Shown: piece by piece, positions 1 to 7,652 of the stretch
Numbering within the stretch: the first letter of the stretch is position 1
Layout of the letters: each line of letters begins with the position of its first letter
Assembly: GCF_003336245.1 (NCBI RefSeq)
Contig: NZ_QPHM01000001.1
Location: forward strand, 372,001-436,000
Direction: 5' to 3'
Origin: Haloplanus salinus
GTDB lineage: Archaea; Halobacteriota; Halobacteria; Halobacteriales; Haloferacaceae
DNA length: 64,000 nt
The notes under the pieces: generated by a model
What the model was told of the DNA's origin: nothing
Databases searched by the model: none
Seen by the model: the letters and a program-made list of their open reading frames with translations, nothing else
Made by a program: the position numbers and the translations under genes

Positions 1-142
1 TGCCGACGATCCGGCACGTCGCCTCCCCGATCCTGAAGACGGTGACGTCGAAGTCCGCTTCGAGGGTGTCCCGGAGTCCGGACAACGACTCACACGGCAC
101 GACGATCTGCGTGCTGTCTCGCAACCGTTCGGGACTCGGCAT
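1..142 (-). CDS. Small conserved haloarchaeal protein, N-terminal part only
   Basis: The first 47 codons of a minus-strand gene are present and the rest lies beyond the left edge. The translation starts MPSPERLRDSTQIVVPCESL and continues with an acidic Leu-rich stretch ending near CRIVG. It looks like a small cytoplasmic haloarchaeal protein family that I recall as VNG_1110C-like, but that match is from memory. It diverges from the GTPase gene at 267, so the gap between them holds promoters for both. No enzymatic motif is visible and no function is proposed. Confidence 0.6.
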   Translation of the reverse strand, partial: MPSPERLRDSTQIVVPCESLSGLRDTLEADFDVTVFRIGEATCRIVG

Positions 143-266
143 CGGTATGCTACAGTCCCAGCACCGCGGTATAACCGTGTCGAAAGTCTATCACTTGCTC
201 GGGCGGGCGATCGCCCGGCTGGCCGAAAGGACAGGTTTTTCGACGCCGCCGGCCGAGAACCGGGTG

Positions 267-1379
267 ATGGGTCTTGAGGAGGAGATCGAGGACCTCCGCG
301 AGGAGATCGCCAACACGCCGTACAACAAGTCGACCGAACAGCATATCGGCCGGCTGAAGGCGAAACTCGCGGAGAAAAAGGAGAAGCTCGAACGCCAGTC
401 CTCCTCGGGCGGCGGGCACGGCTACGCCGTCGAGAAGACGGGCGACGCTACCGTCGGCCTCGTCGGGTTCCCCAGTGTCGGCAAGTCGACGCTACTCAAC
501 GCCCTCACCAACGCGGAGAGCGAGGTCGGCGAGTACGAGTTCACGACCCTCGACGTGAACCCGGGGATGCTCAAACACAACGGCGCGAACATCCAGATGC
601 TCGACGTGCCGGGGCTGATCGAGGGGGCCGCTGGCGGCCGCGGCGGCGGGCAGGAGGTGTTGTCGGTCGTTCGGACGACCGACCTCGTGGTCTTCATGCT
701 CTCCGTCTTCGAGATTCAACAGTACGACCGCCTCCGCGAGGAACTGTACGCCAACAAGGTTCGGCTCGATACGTCGCCCCCGAACCTCTCCATCTCGAAG
801 ACCGGCAAGGGCGGCCTGCGCGTGACGAAAAGCGACGACGTGGGCCTCGACGAGGGAACGATCAAGAGCGTTCTGCGCGAACACGGCTACGTCAACGCCG
901 ACGTGACGATCCGCGGCGACTGCGGCATCGACGAACTCATCGACGGCATCCAGGACAACCGGGTCTACCTCCCGTCCATCGTCGCGGTCAACAAGGCCGA
1001 CCTGATCGACAGGGACTACCTCCCGACGGTGGAGGAACACCTCCGCGACCACGGCCTCGACCCCGAGGAGGTGGTGTTCATCAGCGCCGAGGAGGAACGC
1101 GGCCTCGACGCCCTCAAGGAGCAAATCTGGGACGCGCTCGGGATGATTCGCGTCTACATGGACAAGCCGGGGCGCGGCGTCGACTACGAGGAACCGCTCG
1201 TCCTGCGCGAGGGCGAAAACACCGTCGACGACGCGCTCCGGAAACTCGGCGGCTCCCTCGACGAACGCTTCCGCTTCGCCCGCGTCACCGGGCCGAGCGC
1301 GAAACACGACGAACAACAGGTCGGACGTAGCCACGGACTTCAGGACGAGGACGTGATGCGCGTCGTCGCCAGACGATAG
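267..1379 (+). CDS. drg: DRG-family GTP-binding protein (370 aa)
   Basis: Developmentally-regulated GTP-binding protein of the Obg/DRG class, a cytoplasmic GTPase linked to ribosomes and translation. Residues 1-45 are a charged helical region. The G1 P-loop GFPSVGKST is at about 67-75, the G3 motif DVPGLIEGAAGGRGGG starts at about 113, and the G4 NKAD lies near 245. The C-terminal ~75 residues, from about IRVYMDKPG, form a TGS domain. The frame stays open upstream to 42, but the extra N-terminus is not DRG-like; the ATG at 267 gives the usual family length of about 365-370 aa. The next gene starts at the stop codon. Confidence 0.95.
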   Translation: MGLEEEIEDLREEIANTPYNKSTEQHIGRLKAKLAEKKEKLERQSSSGGGHGYAVEKTGDATVGLVGFPSVGKSTLLNALTNAESEVGEYEFTTLDVNPGMLKHNGANIQMLDVPGLIEGAAGGRGGGQEVLSVVRTTDLVVFMLSVFEIQQYDRLREELYANKVRLDTSPPNLSISKTGKGGLRVTKSDDVGLDEGTIKSVLREHGYVNADVTIRGDCGIDELIDGIQDNRVYLPSIVAVNKADLIDRDYLPTVEEHLRDHGLDPEEVVFISAEEERGLDALKEQIWDALGMIRVYMDKPGRGVDYEEPLVLREGENTVDDALRKLGGSLDERFRFARVTGPSAKHDEQQVGRSHGLQDEDVMRVVARR

Positions 1380-1819
1380 TGCCCGCACGCTCAGTCACCC
1401 GTCTCGCCGTCGTCCTCGCGCTCCTCGCCGTTCCGTGGTCGGTCCAGACCTTCGTGGGCGCCCGACCCCCGGGGTTCGTCTTCGCGTGGGGGCTGCTCAA
1501 CTTCGACCCGCTCTCGGTCACTTTCCTCTGGGATTTCCTCTTTCGGTACACGATGGGGCTGCCCGACTACATCCTCGCGTGGCCGCTCTCGGTGGCCTGT
1601 TACTGCGTCGCGCTCGCGAGCGCCGCCGTCGGCTACCTGTTCGATCGGGAGGACCCGCGCGTGACCGCCGGCCTCCTCGCGGCCGCCGGCGTCGCGCAAC
1701 TGACGCTCGCACAGGAGTTTTCGTTCCAGCCCGGCCGGGCCGGATGGCCGCTCGGCACGGCGGCGTGTTGGCTCGTCGCGTGGTGGGTGTACCGGGGACG
1801 CGACGCCCCCGCCGACTAA
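1379..1819 (+). CDS. Small multi-pass membrane protein (146 aa)
   Basis: GTG start overlapping by one base the TAG stop of the DRG gene, so translational coupling is likely. The protein has four hydrophobic segments: a signal-anchor-like N-terminus after MPARSVTRL, then segments around FVFAWGLL, YILAWPLSVACYC and VTAGLLAAAGVAQLTLA, and ends with a short WWVYRGRD tail. It resembles the haloarchaea-restricted membrane family I remember as TIGR04206. The role is unknown; the pairing with a translation-associated GTPase may be only positional. Confidence 0.75.
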   Translation: MPARSVTRLAVVLALLAVPWSVQTFVGARPPGFVFAWGLLNFDPLSVTFLWDFLFRYTMGLPDYILAWPLSVACYCVALASAAVGYLFDREDPRVTAGLLAAAGVAQLTLAQEFSFQPGRAGWPLGTAACWLVAWWVYRGRDAPAD

Positions 1820-1880
1820 CTAGTGGAACAGTAATATCAATTATCTATAACGGTAAGTACGCGTATGGAGGGGATGTTCG

Positions 1881-2240
1881 ATGGGAGCCGACGTCGACGA
1901 CCTGATCGAACGACTCGGGGAACTCGATCCGGACGAGCGTCGGGAGCTCTCGAGTCGGATACGGGCCGACTGGGCTCGACGCGTCGACGACGCCCGACGG
2001 GCGTACCTCGAACGACTCGAGGAGGAGCCGCTAGTCGGCGGGGGTGGGATGGGCTTCCAACCGGTCCCCGGCGAGGAAAAAGAGTGGATCGAGTACTGCC
2101 GTGAGCATCCGAACGATCCGCTCCGTCCGGCAGGCTCACCACCAGCCGTCGGTGACCGGCTCGACGATTTCCTCGAGGGTCGGGGTACCGCCCGCATCCC
2201 AAAAAAGGGGGACTTCTCGACGTCGAGATGGGGGCGTCTG
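1881..2240 (+). pseudogene. Possible hypothetical or decayed ORF, 5' portion only looks coding
   Basis: From the ATG at 1881 about 75 residues look like a typical acidic, helical haloarchaeal protein (MGADVDDLIERLGELDPDER..., later GEEKEWIEYCREHPNDP). An A/T-rich TATA-like stretch lies about 30-40 bases upstream (atctataac). After roughly residue 105 the composition turns Arg/Pro-rich and non-haloarchaeal, and the frame runs open to 3122, straight through the glyoxalase-like gene in another frame. This suggests the original stop was lost by a frameshift, or that the 3' half is not translated as read. The end given is approximate. Function unknown. Confidence 0.35.
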
Positions 2241-2427
2241 GCGGGGGGTCCGATCCGCCGCGTTCGTCGAGGGGGACCCGAGCCCGCAACCGAGCCGGGG
2301 TACCGAATCGCCCGTAGGTCTCACGCGGCCGCCGGGTCCCGACCCGTTCCCCGCGAACCGGCGGTAGACGACCCGGTGAACCGCCGGTTGCGGTACGTTT
2401 TTCGGCGTCGCTGCCGTCCGGTCGCGC

Positions 2428-3213
2428 ATGAACGGGACGCTCGATCACGTCATGATGCGGGTCGCCGACCTCGACGACTCGCTCTCGTGGTACCGATCGC
2501 ATCTCGACTACGAGGAGAAGGACCGCTGGGAGGCGGACACGTTCACCATCGTCTACCTCGGTCCGGAGGACATGCACGAGGAGGGCGCGATGCTCGAACT
2601 CACCCACAACCACGACGGCGCTCCCGAGGAGATGGGCGACGCGTGGGGCCACATCGCCGTCCGTGTCGAAGACGTCTACGACGCCTACGAGGAACTGATG
2701 GCCGAGGGCGTCGAGGACTACCGCGACCCCGACTCCTGTGGCGGGCGGTACGCGTTCGTCACGGACCCCGACGGCCACGAGGTGGAACTCGTCCGGCGCG
2801 ACCACGGCGCGCGCTGGAGCCTCGATCACACCATGATCCGCGTCGAGGACGCCGACGAGGCGCTCGGCTTCTGGACCCGGAAGTTCGAACACGTTCCGGC
2901 CGGACGTTGGGAGGCCGACACCTTCGCGAACTACTTCACCGAACCCCGAAACGCCCCCGAGGAGGCGATGTCCGTCGAACTCACCTACAACTACGACGGC
3001 CGGCGCTACGACTTGGGCGACGCGTGGGGCCACCTCTGTGTCCGCGTCGACGACCTGCACGAAGACTGGGCGCGACTGATGGAACGCGGGGCCGACGACT
3101 ACCGCGACCCCGCCTCCTGTGACGACGCCTACGCGTTCACGAAGGACCAGGACGGCCACGAGATCGAACTCATCGAACGCGAGGGGTTGGAACCGCCCCT
3201 GTTCCCCGAGTGA
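2428..3213 (+). CDS. VOC-superfamily (glyoxalase-like) protein with two fused domains (261 aa)
   Basis: Two tandem vicinal-oxygen-chelate modules, each about 125 residues. The first begins LDHVMMRVADLDDSLSWY with the C-terminal strand DPDGHEVELV; the second begins LDHTMIRVEDADEALGFW and ends QDGHEIELIE. Each half keeps the His after LDH and the Glu in HEVEL/HEIEL expected of a metal site. Fold and metal-dependent chemistry such as glyoxalase I or dioxygenase are known for the family; the substrate cannot be read from sequence. The internal duplication means one polypeptide could form a complete VOC barrel pair. It is monocistronic between an untidy ORF and the aMBF1 gene. Confidence 0.88.
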   Translation: MNGTLDHVMMRVADLDDSLSWYRSHLDYEEKDRWEADTFTIVYLGPEDMHEEGAMLELTHNHDGAPEEMGDAWGHIAVRVEDVYDAYEELMAEGVEDYRDPDSCGGRYAFVTDPDGHEVELVRRDHGARWSLDHTMIRVEDADEALGFWTRKFEHVPAGRWEADTFANYFTEPRNAPEEAMSVELTYNYDGRRYDLGDAWGHLCVRVDDLHEDWARLMERGADDYRDPASCDDAYAFTKDQDGHEIELIEREGLEPPLFPE

Positions 3214-3402
3214 TCACTTCCCGACGCGAACCACCCGTTTTCCCATCGTCGCCCGAGAAGGGCCCGCGGAAGGCGTCGGGTCCCCCGTGGGCCGCTCGGC
3301 GAACTGCCGGGCTCGCGCGCTGCGTCGTTCGACGCGGGCGTGCAGACGGCTTGCCCTTCCCGTGGACCGGACGTTGAAATAGGTCGGCCGGGTAGACGAC
3401 GT

Positions 3403-3927
3403 ATGACCAAATACTCGACCGGCTCGGACCGTGGCGGCGGCGACGGCGACGCGTGCGAACTCTGCGGGCGCGAGACGGCGGCCCTCGAACGGGCGAACGT
3501 CGCGGGCGCAAGCCTCCTCGTCTGTTCGGGCTGCGCGCCCCACGGCGACTCCGGCGACCGGGACCGTTCCGGCGGCGAGTCGTCCGGCTCTCGGACCGAC
3601 GCCGACGAGCCCAACCGTCGCAAACGCGCCGCCCGGAACACGGCCCGCATCTACGACGCCTCGCGGGGGAACACGAAACGGTGGGAGCAGGAGGGGACCG
3701 ACTACGAGGAGGACCGGCTCCCCTATCTCGTCTCGGGGTACGGCGATCAGGTCGAGGCCGCCCGACAGGACGCGGGCCTCACCGTCGAGGAACTCGCGGC
3801 CGAGTTGGACGCCGACGAGGACGACGTGCTCGCGCTCGAACAGGGCCGGGCCACCCGCGCCGGCGTCGGCGGGTCGCTCGTCCGGGCCGTCGAGAAACGG
3901 CTCGGCGTCGACCTCGTGGACGAGTAG
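3403..3927 (+). CDS. mbf1: Archaeal multiprotein-bridging factor aMBF1 (174 aa)
   Basis: Transcription-associated HTH protein of the archaeal MBF1 family. The N-terminus has a zinc ribbon (CELCG at about 14-18 and CSGC near 46), then a low-complexity Gly/Ser/Asp linker, a conserved central segment (RIYDASRGNTKRWEQEG), and a Cro/C1-type HTH at the C-terminus (ARQDAGLTVEELAAELDADE...ALEQGR). In archaea MBF1 has been linked to ribosomes and stress response. The ATG at 3403 sits shortly after an A/T-rich box (acgttgaaataggtc) and starts the zinc-ribbon domain correctly; an upstream ATG at 3340 would add non-homologous residues. Confidence 0.93.
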   Translation: MTKYSTGSDRGGGDGDACELCGRETAALERANVAGASLLVCSGCAPHGDSGDRDRSGGESSGSRTDADEPNRRKRAARNTARIYDASRGNTKRWEQEGTDYEEDRLPYLVSGYGDQVEAARQDAGLTVEELAAELDADEDDVLALEQGRATRAGVGGSLVRAVEKRLGVDLVDE

Positions 3928-3963
3928 GGAGCTTTTACACGCCCGCGGTCGGACTGACGGGAT

Positions 3964-5169
3964 ATGCAGACGCGCGCGCCAGCCGAACCGGACGTACGGG
4001 AGTTCGAGGCGACCGTCGAGCGCGTGGAGCGTGACTCCACGGACGGCGTCGCCGTCGTCCTCGACCACACCTACTTCTACGCCGAGAGCGGCGGCCAGCC
4101 GGCGGACCGTGGCACGCTCGCCGGCGTGCCCGTGACAGACGTACAGGCCGAGAGCGGTGTCGTCGTCCATTACCTCGACGGCGATCCGGGTCTCGGCGGC
4201 GGCGACGACGCCGTCGGCGTGATCGACGACGACGTCCGCACCTACTGCGCCCGCGCTCACACCGCGAGCCACTTGCTCTACGGCGCCGGCCGGCGCCTGC
4301 TGGACGACCTGGGCTACGGCGGGTTCGGCATCGACGCCGAGAAGGTCCGCGTCGACTTCGCCACGTCGACCGACATCGACGACGGCGTGCTGGTCGAGCT
4401 CGAACGCCTGACCAACCGGGCGGTGTGGGACTCCCGCCCCGTCTCGTGGGGCGAGGTGCCAGTCGACGAGGCACGCGCCCGCGACGACGTGGCGTTCAAC
4501 ACGAAGACCGAGGAGGGCGTGATGGACGACGCCGACACCGTCCGCCTCGTCGACATCGAGGGCTGGGACGTGGCAGCCTGTGGCGGGACGCACGTCTCGA
4601 ACACCCTGGAGGTCGGGCCGGTCGAGGTACTCGATCGTTCGAACCCCGGCGAGGGGCTGACGCGCGTCGAGTTCGCGGTCGGCCCGTCGGCAATCGATCG
4701 GCGGGCGTCGGTCCGACGCGCCGCCATCGACGCCGCTCGTGACCTCGGGACGAGCGTCGATGCCCTCGACGACGCGGTGGCGGACCTGCGGGCGGAGCGC
4801 GACGAACTCGACCGCGAGGCGCGCGAATACAAGGCCGACGTGCTCGGCGCGCGCCTCGGCGCCCTCCCCACGACGGAGCGGGACGGGGCGGTCTGGCGGG
4901 TCGGCACCGTCGCGGACTTCGGCCCGAACGAGGTGGGCGAGGCGGCCAAGGAACGCGTCGACGACGGCGACGCGGACGTGGTCGCCGCCGTCGGCGAGGG
5001 GGTGGCGCCGTACGTCGTCGTCGCGACGACCGGCGACGTCGACGCCGGTGCCCTCGTGGCCGACCTGACCGACGAGTTCGGCGGCGGGGGCGGCGGCGGG
5101 CCGACGTTCGCACAGGGCGGCGGCCTCGACGCTACACCCGAGACGGTCGTCGCGGCCCTGCGCGACTAG
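3964..5169 (+). CDS. alaX: Alanyl-tRNA editing protein AlaX, long form with DHHA1 domain (401 aa)
   Basis: Trans-editing hydrolase that removes mischarged Ser or Gly from tRNA-Ala. The N-terminal half matches the AlaRS editing region, with ESGGQPADRG near 40, the zinc motif HTASH near residue 100 and the partner CGGTH near 210. The second half has a coiled-coil linker (LRAERDELDREAREYKAD) and a DHHA1-like domain ending in a Gly-rich strand (GGGGGGGPTFAQGGGLD). The length fits the AlaX-L type. Its stop overlaps the convergent secreted-protein gene by 4 bases (CTAG). No AlaRS catalytic domain is present, so this is a free-standing editing factor. Confidence 0.93.
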   Translation: MQTRAPAEPDVREFEATVERVERDSTDGVAVVLDHTYFYAESGGQPADRGTLAGVPVTDVQAESGVVVHYLDGDPGLGGGDDAVGVIDDDVRTYCARAHTASHLLYGAGRRLLDDLGYGGFGIDAEKVRVDFATSTDIDDGVLVELERLTNRAVWDSRPVSWGEVPVDEARARDDVAFNTKTEEGVMDDADTVRLVDIEGWDVAACGGTHVSNTLEVGPVEVLDRSNPGEGLTRVEFAVGPSAIDRRASVRRAAIDAARDLGTSVDALDDAVADLRAERDELDREAREYKADVLGARLGALPTTERDGAVWRVGTVADFGPNEVGEAAKERVDDGDADVVAAVGEGVAPYVVVATTGDVDAGALVADLTDEFGGGGGGGPTFAQGGGLDATPETVVAALRD

Positions 5170-6398
5170 CGGCGCGCGAACCGGGCGGCGACGAGGAGGA
5201 TCGCGAGGAGGGCGAGGAGCGGGGTGAAGCCGGGGCTGCTGTCGCTCGTCGCCGTTGCGGTCGGTTCGCCCGTCGGCGACGCCGTCGGCGTCGCGTCGGC
5301 GGTATCCGTTCCGCCGTCGGCGCTGATCGCCTCGACGCTCACGTCGTTCGACCGGACGCCGTCTTTCGTCGCGGAGAGCGTGTGGTCGCCGGGGTCGTCG
5401 ATCGGCACCCTAATCTCGCCTTCGCCGTCGGTGGTGCCCACCCGTTCGCCGTCGAGGGAGACCGTCGCGGCGCTCGCCGGCTCGCCGTACGCGTTGGTCG
5501 CGGTGAGGACGACCCGCTCGCCGGCGACCATCCGTTCGTTGGCGGATTCGAGCGTGATCGACGGGGTCCGCGAGATGCCGACGGAGACGTTGGTCGCCGT
5601 CTCGCCGACGGTCAGGTCGCGCTCGACGGCCCGGTAGCCGTCGCGGGTCACGCGCAGGGTCGTCTCGGTGTTGACCGGGGCGGTCACGCTGACGTTCCCG
5701 CTGCGGCCCGTCCGCTCGGTCGCCACGTCGGTGACGGTGACCGTCGCGTTCGGGACGGCCCGTGCCGGATCGAAGTGGGGATCGGCCACCCGGATACCGA
5801 CGGTCACCGACCCGCGTCGAAGCGCGACGCGGTTCGTGATGTCGCCGTCGATTTCGAGCGGCTTCGTCCGCGTGTAGTAGCCGGGTTTACTGACGGTGAC
5901 CGTGTAACTCCCCGCTTGGAGGACGTCGGATTGGAAGACGCCGTTCGGACCGGTCCGCCCCGTCGCCACGTCCAGTCCGCCGCGTTCGATCAGCACTCGC
6001 GCGTCGGCGACGGACCCGTCGTCGTCGCTCACTTCGAGGCGGGCCGTACTCTTCCGGAACACGCTCACCTCGACTTCACGCTCGGCCGCCGAATCGATGA
6101 CGTAGGGGTCGTTCCGGACGTATCGCGGGTGGGTCACGCCGACCGTCACCTCGGCGCCCGCGGGCACGTCGACGAACGCCTTGCCGTTTCCGGCCGTCGT
6201 CGCCGTCGTCGATCCGCCGTCCCACTCCACGTCGAGGTCGGCGTCCGCGATGGCGTTGCCCGCACGGTCACGCACGGCGACGGTGACGGTTACCGTCTCG
6301 CCGCCCGACTGCGCGACGGCGGTGCCGGTGCCGGCGCCGGCGCCGGCGACGAGGGACAACGCGAGAAGCGCGCACAGCGCTACGGGAACCCGTGACAT
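5166..6398 (-). CDS. Secreted surface protein with Ig-like/carboxypeptidase-regulatory repeats and PGF-CTERM-type tail (410 aa)
   Basis: The start at 6398 gives a Sec signal peptide (MSRVPVALCALLALSLVAG, cleavage near TAVAQSGG). The body is a string of beta-sandwich repeats of the carboxypeptidase-regulatory/PEGA kind: VTVAVRDRAGNAIADADL, ARLEVSDDDGSVADARVL, VPNATVTVTD and TATNAYGEPASAATV. A low-complexity Thr/Pro/Ser linker follows (TPTASPTGEPTATATSDSS), then SPGF, a hydrophobic segment and RR at the extreme C-terminus. That is the layout of archaeosortase-processed PGF-CTERM proteins. I infer an exported, lipid-anchored cell-surface protein; the ligand is unknown. Confidence 0.85.
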   Translation of the reverse strand: MSRVPVALCALLALSLVAGAGAGTGTAVAQSGGETVTVTVAVRDRAGNAIADADLDVEWDGGSTTATTAGNGKAFVDVPAGAEVTVGVTHPRYVRNDPYVIDSAAEREVEVSVFRKSTARLEVSDDDGSVADARVLIERGGLDVATGRTGPNGVFQSDVLQAGSYTVTVSKPGYYTRTKPLEIDGDITNRVALRRGSVTVGIRVADPHFDPARAVPNATVTVTDVATERTGRSGNVSVTAPVNTETTLRVTRDGYRAVERDLTVGETATNVSVGISRTPSITLESANERMVAGERVVLTATNAYGEPASAATVSLDGERVGTTDGEGEIRVPIDDPGDHTLSATKDGVRSNDVSVEAISADGGTDTADATPTASPTGEPTATATSDSSPGFTPLLALLAILLVAARFARR

Positions 6399-6531
6399 GA
6401 GCGGGGGTACGACGGCGACTGCTAAAATACCCCGTGGAGAGCCGAGGCGGTGCCGACGTGGACGGCTCCCGTCGTCTACCTCGGTCCGTCGAATCGAAGC
6501 TGGCTTGACTCGCCCGGCCGTAGGAAGCCCC

Positions 6532-7062
6532 GTGAGCACGAGTCCCGATTACGGCGCGGTGGTTTACGACCTCGACGGGACGCTCGTCCGACTCGCGGTC
6601 GACTGGGACGCCGCCACCAGCGACGCGACGGCGGCGTTCGCCGAGGCGGGCGTCGACGTCGCCGACGCCGACCTCTGGTCGCTGTTCGAGACGGCACCGG
6701 GGCACGGCCTCGCGGACGACGTGGAGTCGATCCTCGCGAGCCACGAACGTCGAGGCGCCGAGCGGGCGGCCCGCCTTCCCCACGCCGACCGCGTTCCGGA
6801 GTGGGGGGTTCCGGTCGGCGTCTGTTCGCTCAACGCCGAGTCGGCGTGTCGGCTGGCGCTCGACCGACACAACCTGCTGGACCACGTCGACGCCGTCGTC
6901 GGTCGGGATTCGGTAGCGACGCACAAACCCGACCCCGAACCCCTGTTGACGACCATCGACCGCCTCGGCGCCGAGCCGTCGTCCGCACTGTTCGTCGGCG
7001 ACTCCGAGCGCGACGCCGTGACCGCGGAGCGGGCGGGCGTCGCGTTCGAGTGGGTCGAGTAG
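6532..7062 (+). CDS. HAD-superfamily hydrolase (176 aa)
   Basis: Haloacid-dehalogenase-like phosphatase, cytoplasmic. Motif I is DLDGTLV near residue 12, motif II lies in VGVCSLNAES, the Lys motif is in THKPDPEPL, and motif IV is GDSERDAVTAERAG. The length suits a small phosphatase with a helical cap between motifs I and II, of the phosphoglycolate-phosphatase type. GTG at 6532 is the best start because the DxDGT motif normally falls within the first 15-20 residues; the frame is open much further upstream but reads antisense to the secreted-protein gene. The substrate is not identifiable. Confidence 0.88.
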   Translation: MSTSPDYGAVVYDLDGTLVRLAVDWDAATSDATAAFAEAGVDVADADLWSLFETAPGHGLADDVESILASHERRGAERAARLPHADRVPEWGVPVGVCSLNAESACRLALDRHNLLDHVDAVVGRDSVATHKPDPEPLLTTIDRLGAEPSSALFVGDSERDAVTAERAGVAFEWVE

Positions 7063-7064
7063 CG

Positions 7065-7395
7065 TCAACACTCCCGCTGACGGAACTCCACGGCCGCGTC
7101 GTGGGTGGCCCGTACGATCAACCGCCGGTGGTAACAGTCGGCCGGCGTCCACGCCGTCGACGAGGACGTGTTCGGTCGGAAAGACCCGGTACTCGCTCTC
7201 GTAGACGACGGCCGGTTCGGAGAGGAGGCCGCCGGTCGACCGGACGACCGTCCGGACGCGAACCTCGCGGTCGAGTTCGTTCGCCCACTCGATGGAGCCG
7301 TAGCCGGTGTCGGTCGCTTCGAGGCCGGCGTAGGTGCCGAGGCTCCCGGCGAGGACGCCACCGACCGCCGCGAGCGCCGTCCGTCGTGTCGGCAT
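7065..7395 (-). pseudogene. TAT/secreted small protein, disrupted by a frameshift
   Basis: The N-terminal ~85 codons read MPTRRTALAAVGGVLAGSLG (a twin-arginine-like export signal), then IEWANELDREVRVR and YRVFPTEHVLVDGVDAG in the frame starting at 7395. The end of the protein (DCYHRRLIVRATHDAAVEFRQREC, stop at 7065-7067) is in another frame. The two halves join sensibly if one base is removed near 7140-7146, giving GVDAADCYHRR. The gene therefore carries a +1 frameshift, either real or a sequencing error. Function unknown; a small exported haloarchaeal beta-rich protein is the best description. Confidence 0.7.
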
Positions 7396-7471
7396 TCGCC
7401 CGGGCGGCGTGTCTCGCCGCTCATGACGCTGTCCGTGTCACGCCGTCGCTCGCCGCCGGCCGACCCACGCA

Positions 7472-7480
7472 CTTTTTATC
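7472..7480 (+). promoter_or_regulatory. TATA box for the RNase J transcript
   Basis: The run ctttttatc fits a haloarchaeal TATA element. Transcription would start roughly 25 bases downstream, around 7500-7505, leaving an untranslated leader of about 150 nt before the RNase J start codon. That is long for haloarchaea, which often use leaderless mRNAs. Confidence 0.5.
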
Positions 7481-7504
7481 ACCCGGGCGTGTAGGCCTTT
7501 GTAC

Positions 7505-7635
7505 CAACGACCCGCGGGCAAATGCGGCCGATGGCCGCATGCGGGGACCAGCGACCGACGTGCTGTAAGACGCCGGGGCCGGTGGCCCCCAGAGACGGGA
7601 TTTGCGTGAGCACCCGTGCCACAGTTGTGGCGTTT
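7505..7635 (+). ncRNA. Hairpin-rich structured leader or small RNA upstream of RNase J
   Basis: Four consecutive hairpins can be drawn. The first is 7522-7529 with 7533-7540 (ATGCGGCC/GGCCGCAT, loop GAT), extended by an outer stem 7511-7515 with 7541-7545. The second is 7575-7580 with 7584-7589 (GGGGCC/GGCCCC). The third is 7595-7599 with 7613-7617, enclosing an ATT bulge, a 3-bp stem and a GTGA (GNRA) loop. The fourth is 7618-7622 with 7627-7631 (GCCAC/GTGGC). No RNase P, SRP or tRNA consensus was recognised. It may be a structured 5' UTR that regulates RNase J, or a separate small RNA. Confidence 0.5.
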
Positions 7636-7652
7636 CAATGCTCGGATAAACC

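Noticed and set aside
492-1388. Long antisense frame opposite the DRG GTPase
   Set aside because: It is a shadow produced by high-GC codon bias; its translation has no family resemblance, whereas the plus-strand frame is a clear DRG protein.
7505-7635. RNase P RNA, SRP RNA or tRNA
   Set aside because: None of the consensus elements that I know for these RNAs can be found, and no cloverleaf closes; only the hairpin description is kept.
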